Source: Glandiceps talaboti (Eukaryota; Hemichordata; Enteropneusta; Spengelidae). Taken from it: a stretch of 34,081 bases of DNA. The translations under genes and the position numbers were made by a program. The notes beneath the pieces were generated by a model. The model was not told where the DNA came from. It was given only the letters and a program-made list of their open reading frames with translations, and made no database searches. Positions 28,055-34,081 of this stretch are shown piece after piece (within the stretch, counting starts at the first letter, position 1; each line of letters starts with the position of its first letter). The stretch is from assembly GCF_964340395.1 (NCBI RefSeq), contig NC_135556.1, positions 20,719,642 to 20,753,722 on the forward strand, in the 5' to 3' direction.

Positions 28055-28067
28055 GTTTGTTTGTTTG

Positions 28068-28160
<93 letters not shown>
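28055..28160. repeat. Compound microsatellite (GTTT)n-(GTCT)n-(GT)n
   Basis: Starts with three GTTT units, then about 13 GTCT units to about 28121, then about 19 GT units to 28159, followed by GCGCGCACGCAC. Frames through it (CLSVCLSV, THTHTH) are artefacts. Confidence 0.97.
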
Positions 28161-28165
<5 letters not shown>

Positions 28166-28593
28166 CGCACATGTGCTTCGGGGAAGGTGGCGTGGCGTAT
28201 ATTTCCATAATGATGATGCTGATGATGATGATTACATTGGTGGTGGTAACAGCGACACTCACTGCTGTTGCTACCAATGATGATAATGACGACAGCGACA
28301 AAGACAATGTGTGTTTTAGTGTGTTTGGAGGTATTATGTTCTTTGTGTTTCCATGACATCAAATATCACAATCAATTCAAGATTTCTGTAGTTTTGAGGT
28401 AGATAAAAATCTGCCTGAGTTCCTCAGGTCGTTTACAAAGTTTTCCACGAATACTAGTAATCAGTGGGTGAACTTAAGGGAAAATGACTACTGGTCATAA
28501 GGACCGACAGGTAGCAAATGCTGCTGGTCCATAAGGAAAACAGCTGGTCCATACCATACTCAATGCAGTTCACGTCCACGACCTGTATAATAA

Positions 28594-28609
28594 CCCCCCC
28601 CCCCCCCCC
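28594..28609. repeat. Poly(C) tract
   Basis: A run of C after AATAA; a second C run lies at 29202-29213. Confidence 0.9.
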
Positions 28610-28713
28610 ATTTACAGATTAAATAATTTTGAACTTTAATATGATACAACATATCTTTAGATATAAAAGTAATTTAGAGAGTACAACGAATTGTTCACTA
28701 TCCACTATTATTT

Positions 28714-28806
28714 CATAAAATTTCCACTCACAGAGTAAAAAAATAACTAGTAAATTTTGGATTCACAAGCAAGTACTTTTTGACTCTGTGAGTAGAGGTT
28801 TTCATT
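28714..28806. mobile_element. Tiny palindromic element, copy 2
   Basis: The left arm AAATTTCCACTCACAGAGT-AAAAA pairs with the right arm TTTTTGACTCTGTGAGTAGA, GGTTTT. It shares the right-arm sequence TTTTGACTCTGTGAGTAGA with copy 1, while the centres differ. This fits a short MITE. Confidence 0.6.
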
Positions 28807-30444
28807 TGTAACTATGAACCCAGAGACTATGAATATTCATTCTCACATAATCTGTTCCTATAGACTATAGTGGTCTGAGACTGAATGTATTCATTCCACA
28901 ATAGAAATACATATCCATAGATTGTAGATAATATAGAGATCACAGTCCTCTCCTTCCTCTCTGTACGATTCACTAAATTCTGAATCACATAATCCAAAGT
29001 CAGATTCATCGTATGTAGCAACAGCTGATGTAGCTTTCCAACTCTTAGCGAACGTAGACCCACAAATTCATCATAGCAGAAGGTTTTGTCGCATAACTAT
29101 CCCTCTTGAAAACTGTGTATTTGCTTTATTTCAATTTCCATCCACACAGTGACACGAAGCGGTTTCGTCTTCCTTCGGTCTTTACAAATATGTACAGAAG
29201 GGCCCCCCCCCCCTTAAAAGCCCTACCCGTATACCCTGCCGTGGTGTATTGAGTATCGTCACTGGTTGTTTGTGTAAATAAGAAATCTGACCATGATGAA
29301 GAGAACTATCATGGCTAAACATGTCTTACAGTGCAGTGTGATTTTTTTTGACGTGGGAACGTGATATGGTAACTGTACTGTAATGTGTCATCCACTATAT
29401 GAACCCGTGTTTGGCATGATGCAGTAATTTTCCAGATACAACAATGGCAACAAAAATGCAACATTTCTAAGTTTTTACGTTGATTACAACATGACAGGAC
29501 GTACATCAATCCATGTGTTTGCTAACATAATTTCATAAAGCAAATGCTGTATGCTACGTCATACATGTATGTAGACATGATATCAACATTGACAACAACA
29601 CGGAGCGAGCTAGCTCTGTGTCGATTGACTTGAATGAGATGATGTCGAGAGTAAAATAGGTAACACAAGATCAGATTCATGTAGGTGAAATTGGATATAT
29701 CTTTGAATAACAGTTATTATTTACTCCAAATTTCAGTCGGTCATAAGGACCGATAAGCTGTTGTAATTCTGAAAAACTGTCGGTCCGAACGGAAATCTGT
29801 TGGTCTCGGGCCGAAGGACCGGCGTTAATTTCGCACGCTGCTAGTAATATGTATTAGATATGGCACCTGCAATGGATTACAAGGATTCTCAAAGCGGCAT
29901 ACATGTAGTTATAAGAGGTTCCGAAACCTTAGCAAAAAAAAACATGGCAATGGATTAAAGGAATTATGGTTTGAAATACATTATAAACAATATTAATTTT
30001 GACATTCCTATTTTTGAAAAAATAGAATTAATCTAATCTAATTAAGTGTTTTTGTCATTTTCACATTAAAACCGATGAATTCAGAACTCTCACGAGAAGA
30101 CAACTGTGTTCTATCATCAACTCTTACTAATACATCAAATCTTCAGAATATGAAATACCTTTTAACATTAGTTTTTGATCTACTAAAACTTTACAAAACA
30201 AAAAACAATCATCACTTAAACAATGAGACAACTGTCCTCTGTAAAGGTTAAATAACAACCATGCATACATGAATAAACCTGAGCTGTTATTCACTGATAA
30301 TATATGACATTGTTATCCAAACTCTTTTTACAAGGCATTGTCCATGGAATGGTACTGTGAATACATTGAACAATGTCCAGTACAATATATTACCAGTGTT
30401 CTTTGTAGATAAGAAACACACAATAAATCACTAACTGAAAGCCC
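28807..30444. other. Gene-free stretch, locally CpG-richer
   Basis: No exon recognised. 29140-29250 and 29580-29840 have noticeably more CpG than their surroundings. GGTCATAAGGACCGA occurs at about 28493 and again at about 29738, suggesting a further dispersed repeat whose limits I cannot define. Confidence 0.4.
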
Positions 30445-30612
30445 GGTTCAGATTGGGATTAAAATTTAGGTGCAAAAAACAGTTGTTTAGTAGAGCTACA
30501 TATAGAAAGATGTTGTGCGAATCAAAAGAAAGGTCCTGTGTATTAAATCCTTATGGCCCAACTGATAAGATAACACTAATGCCAAAACTGGGATTGACAC
30601 CCTGGCCTTTAC
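30445..30612 (+). mobile_element. SINE-like element, copy 5
   Basis: Starts GGTTCAGATTGGGATTAAAA, TTTAGGTG and continues AAAAAACAGTTGTTTAGTAG. The A-box-like TGGCCCAACTGATAAG is at 30554-30569 and the B-box-like GGGATTGACACCC at 30590-30602, ending CTGGCCTTTA. It is the longest copy at its left end. Confidence 0.7.
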
Positions 30613-31129
30613 AAAGTACAAAAGCTGTCAGTCATTTGCACTGTAGGACAGTGTTAGGACAGTTATTGATTATAGAAACAGTATAGTAATGATTTATTAT
30701 GACTAAATTGTAAAGGCCAGTATTCTGATGTTGATAATTGATGACTAAAGTTATGATTGGCACATTAGAAGAGTGTGCTTAAAGTTCTAATAGGTAAAAC
30801 ACTTTTGTTCTACTTCCATAAACGTTGAATGGTTTTATAATTGGAAACATTACTGTCCACTAATACTTTGCTGTAAAGAGAGGAGTGTGGTGATACTTAT
30901 ATTGTGATGTCATAATTACCATGTAATAAACCAGGAAATAATTTGACACTTTGATATCCTTTGTTACATCCCCCTGTGGAAAACCTTGAATGTTAGGGCT
31001 GCACTATAGCTACAACTGGAACATGTGTTATGTGTAAATGACTTACTTGTAATATCATGCACCCTGAACAGTATTGAATTACTGTGGGGGAAACTTATTT
31101 GTGTCGCAATACACATAGTATGGTGCAAT

Positions 31130-31320
31130 ATATGTATAAACCAAATTGATTTTGGGTCTCCAGTCACTAAAAAATCAGCACCCCAATGAATCATGGATTC
31201 AACTTACTACTACACTGCTTATAGATATACCTCAGAGTCTATAAACTGACATGTACAATGCCTAATTTTTGGTATTTTAACAATTTTCACATAAATTATA
31301 TAATGCCCATGCTACAGTTA
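31130..31320. repeat. Dispersed repeat, copy 2 (relative at 13.08 kb)
   Basis: Contains TTGATTTTGGGTCTCCA, AAAAATCAGCACCCCAATGA, ATCATGGATTCAA, ACATGTACAATGCCTAATT and TTTTAACAATTTT in the same order as the copy at 13082-13300. Confidence 0.45.
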
Positions 31321-31764
31321 GTGCAGGTTTCAGAATATGGCTTAGCCCTTCAGTTTGGGGCATAATAAACACAGATCACAATTTCACACGCACTTAAAAC
31401 ATTAACTATTTTAGTTTCATGAAAAATGTTTTATGATCTATTCAATCTTCTGTAATGATACTTTATTGCACATTTCTTGAACCTATATTTCTCATTATTT
31501 AATTTAATTTATTAAAATGTATTTTTGAAAATAATAATAATAATTTATTACATCTCAAGAATGTGTACTACATTGGTTTTGTGTATTATAAACATTCAAA
31601 TAAAATAAGAGGTAAATTATTGAGTGTTGTGTAACAAGTAAATATTTAAACAAATAAGCTGTAAGCTATGACTTCCCATTTACCCACTGTTATATTTATT
31701 TGGGGTAAATAATAAACTGATTATTTATACTATTAGAAATATAGCACATAACAGTACATACATC

Positions 31765-31933
31765 TGTGCCCTCTAATCTAAAGATATCCACATTTTGTTG
31801 ATTGTGAGTCAAAATGATAGAAAATGTCATTTTTTTAAAGTCATCACACAGTTAGAGATAGGAGAACACCAAATTTTGGTGCATCACTAGAAATTGTGTG
31901 TCAGTGGTGCGTCAAATTGGCTTAGAGGGCACA
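31765..31933. mobile_element. MITE with 12-bp perfect terminal inverted repeats
   Basis: TGTGCCCTCTAA at 31765-31776 is the exact reverse complement of TTAGAGGGCACA at 31922-31933. The interior has no coding capacity. A relative lies at 14908-15055. No clear target duplication was found, so the superfamily is not assigned. Confidence 0.8.
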
Positions 31934-33088
31934 CTGCATTTCATATTCCAAAAGTTGCTTTGATAAAATGACCCACATCCTTAAGTTACGTTAGTTTGTA
32001 TATTAAAACTATGTAAAACAGACTCTGAGGTAATATTGTGCATTATTTTTTTTTTAATTTAAACACTTTTGTTTTTGTTCAAATAAATTTGCTTCATTCA
32101 TTTTGATTTTAGACAAAAACTAAAACAAGAATCCAAACTTGCTGTTTCATCTAAAACATGAGAAAGAGATTTCACAGGAAAGGTTGATGGACACTTTACA
32201 CCCGTAAACTGCACGGTGTGGGCAGTTTTTGTGGACAGTTTTTGTTAAAATGTGAAAAAGATGTGATAAAATTGACACCTGCCCACAGACACATTCATTA
32301 ATTTCTAACACTCGATATGCTATGAATCCTACTCCTTCTGGCTTAATCATCATCATTGGAGGAAAACAAATTAGCCCTCTCTCATCACTCCTCATTCCTT
32401 TCACTCTACTCATAACCACTGACTCACTCCTCATCTTTTAGTATCCATAGCAACCTTTAAAGTCTCATCACTTAAAGTGTATTGACCTTTATTTCATGAT
32501 CATAAAAACAAAATTGTGATGTTTTTTTTCTCTCCATCTGTCACCATTTTCTCTCTTTCTTTCCTTGTTCCATTGTGAAACATTTTCTATATAAAAAAAA
32601 ATTCAAACCACAATTTCGATCCCCTAAGTTATTCATAATATTTATTTGTCTCTGTTGTATATTGCCTTTAATATTCACTGTTAGCGCATTGTTTAGTGTG
32701 ATCAGACTTTTAAAACTCTGTTGCTTTCATATAATTGTGATGTAATTATTATTGAAATGTGATCACCTCTGTAATGGACAATATGTGACTCATTTCCAGA
32801 TTCTCCCAGTCTAAGCCTCTAAGCCTGTGTGTGTAGCTGTGAGAGTTGAAAATAGAACATTACATTTAATATTCTAACTTTAAACACGGACAGAGACTTC
32901 TCACCTATGGATTATAGAAATAACAGAAGCTAGAACATGAGTAGTCCTAATATATATTATTTTCACTGGCTTAGGTAACCTGGGACTGTTAATCTTTCCT
33001 TCCATCTCAAGGAGAAGTTGGCCACTGAGCAATAGAATAGATGGCATTAGAAATAGTGTGCAACTATGTAGGATAATAGCTAAGGACC
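31934..33088. other. Gene-free stretch
   Basis: No exon recognised on either strand. Minus-strand frames at 32147-32434 and 32901-33152 have no recognisable family. Confidence 0.45.
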
Positions 33089-33153
33089 TTTGCTGGTTGA
33101 TTTCGACTGTCCTCTCAACCCATGCTTTTGAACGGTCAAAATCAACCAGCAAA
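33089..33153. repeat. Stem-loop inverted repeat, 19-bp arms
   Basis: 33089-33107 (TTTGCTGGTTGATTTCGAC) pairs with 33135-33153 (GTCAAAATCAACCAGCAAA) at 18 of 19 positions, around a 27-nt spacer. Pairing does not extend convincingly outwards. Confidence 0.8.
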
Positions 33154-34081
33154 CTTTATGATTAAAAAAGACTATATTTATACACAGCATTTGAATATGA
33201 GACTCTCTGAAAACTGCATGTGTACTACCTTCAGCTAATTATATTGTAGCTATATTAGTTAACACATTATATAGATTGAATTACTTTTATGACACCACAC
33301 TCTGGCAGATATGCCACACCCACCTTTCCTATATATTTCACTCACAGTATGCCAGTGATATGACATATACATTCCTTAGAATGAGGGGAAAACAGCACTG
33401 CTCTAGATTCTGTGATTATGACAAAAAGCTACCCTGGACTACAAATTACTATAGAAACAGGAAGGATATTATATTACAATTGGGAGGAAGTTACAATAAA
33501 TTAACACATAGAACAGGAACAGGATAACATTAGGTGTATGGGGAAGTTAGCACTGACATTTGGAACTTTGTGATAAGACAGGTCAAAGTTCACTCTTGTT
33601 ACTGTAAACATAAACTATAAACTACTTGAGGGCATGGCAGGTGGAAGTACTTGAACTGATTTTCAAACTGTGATTCAGTAATTCATAGTGTACTATGCCA
33701 GTCTGTATGATCAAAACAAGAGATACCATATCCTTGCACAGTAAAACAAGAGAGCATGCATGCATGCATGAATACAGACACACTGTGACATGACACAGTG
33801 TACTCTCAGATCCATGACTTTGGGATATGTTTTCCTTGGGCTTGATTTTCTCCGATCTAGATAAAACCAAGGCCATGGATAGCTTCAGGACCAGGATATG
33901 CTGAGCAAGTGCAATATTAGTTTGCATTCTAGGTGAGATTTGTGAATAAAATATTTCACAATATTGATACATAATAAAATACTATAATATTTTCTCAAGA
34001 ACTTTGTCATCAATGAGTCAGTGTACTGGTGAAGAGATATGTATTCCCCACAAAATTCATTGAAGTTCCAAAACAGTGTCT
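33154..34081. other. Gene-free right edge
   Basis: No exon recognised; a short GCATGCATGCATG tract lies at about 33757-33769. Confidence 0.45.

Noticed and set aside
28023-28362. Open frames rich in CLSV, THTH and TDRQ
   Set aside because: They are translations of GTCT and GT microsatellites plus a GAT-rich flank.
30964-31194. Minus-strand 76-codon frame with a GTAAGT inside
   Set aside because: It overlaps a dispersed repeat and has no recognisable product.
32901-33152. Minus-strand 83-codon frame starting MLVDFDRSKAWVERT
   Set aside because: Its first part is the 33089-33153 stem-loop; no protein family recognised.

Overview
The window is nuclear DNA from an animal. It is AT-rich, has spliced genes with GT-AG introns of about 0.25-1.6 kb, and is dense in simple repeats and short non-autonomous transposons. 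Four protein-coding genes can be recognised, all in the first 12.1 kb. The exon layout of the single-repeat beta-thymosins (intron after the first base of codon 34) matches vertebrate thymosin beta genes, and the OGT and DIS3 fragments align closely to human proteins as I remember them. An invertebrate deuterostome (for example a hemichordate) or a lophotrochozoan seems plausible, but the species cannot be fixed from sequence alone.

Layout: (1) 131-2654, minus strand: the first three coding exons of O-GlcNAc transferase (OGT), running off the left edge. (2) 2.65-6.55 kb: a divergent intergenic region with an exact CArG box (SRF-site consensus), two copies of a TATA-containing 15-mer and one strong orphan splice donor; it probably holds the thymosin promoter and non-coding first exon. 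(3) 6573-7103 and 10255-10816, plus strand: a tandem pair of single-repeat beta-thymosin genes with the same exon structure. The first keeps the canonical LKKTET actin-binding motif. In the second it reads LASTET, so the two lysines are lost. (4) 11626-12094, minus strand: the last two coding exons of the exosome nuclease DIS3/RRP44, tail-to-tail with the second thymosin, their poly(A) signals about 30 bp apart.

From 12.1 kb to the right edge I recognise no exon on either strand, including the upstream DIS3 exons that should lie there. This stretch contains repeats: a 104-bp minisatellite (12.33-12.65 kb); a 670-bp fold-back transposon inserted with a TTA target duplication into one unit of a second minisatellite (18.05-18.96 kb); five copies of a ~165-215 bp SINE-like element with tRNA-like A and B boxes (19.2, 22.3, 24.2, 26.4 and 30.4 kb), one capped by a near-perfect hairpin; a 169-bp MITE with 12-bp terminal inverted repeats at 31.8 kb and a decayed relative at 14.9 kb; a pair of tiny palindromic elements (27.5 and 28.7 kb); and long microsatellites, notably ~390 bp of CATA repeats at 23.2 kb.

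No operon-like or novel multi-gene system is visible. The most interesting biology is the thymosin pair, with its divergent actin motif and possible SRF control, and the repeat structures at 18 and 22 kb.
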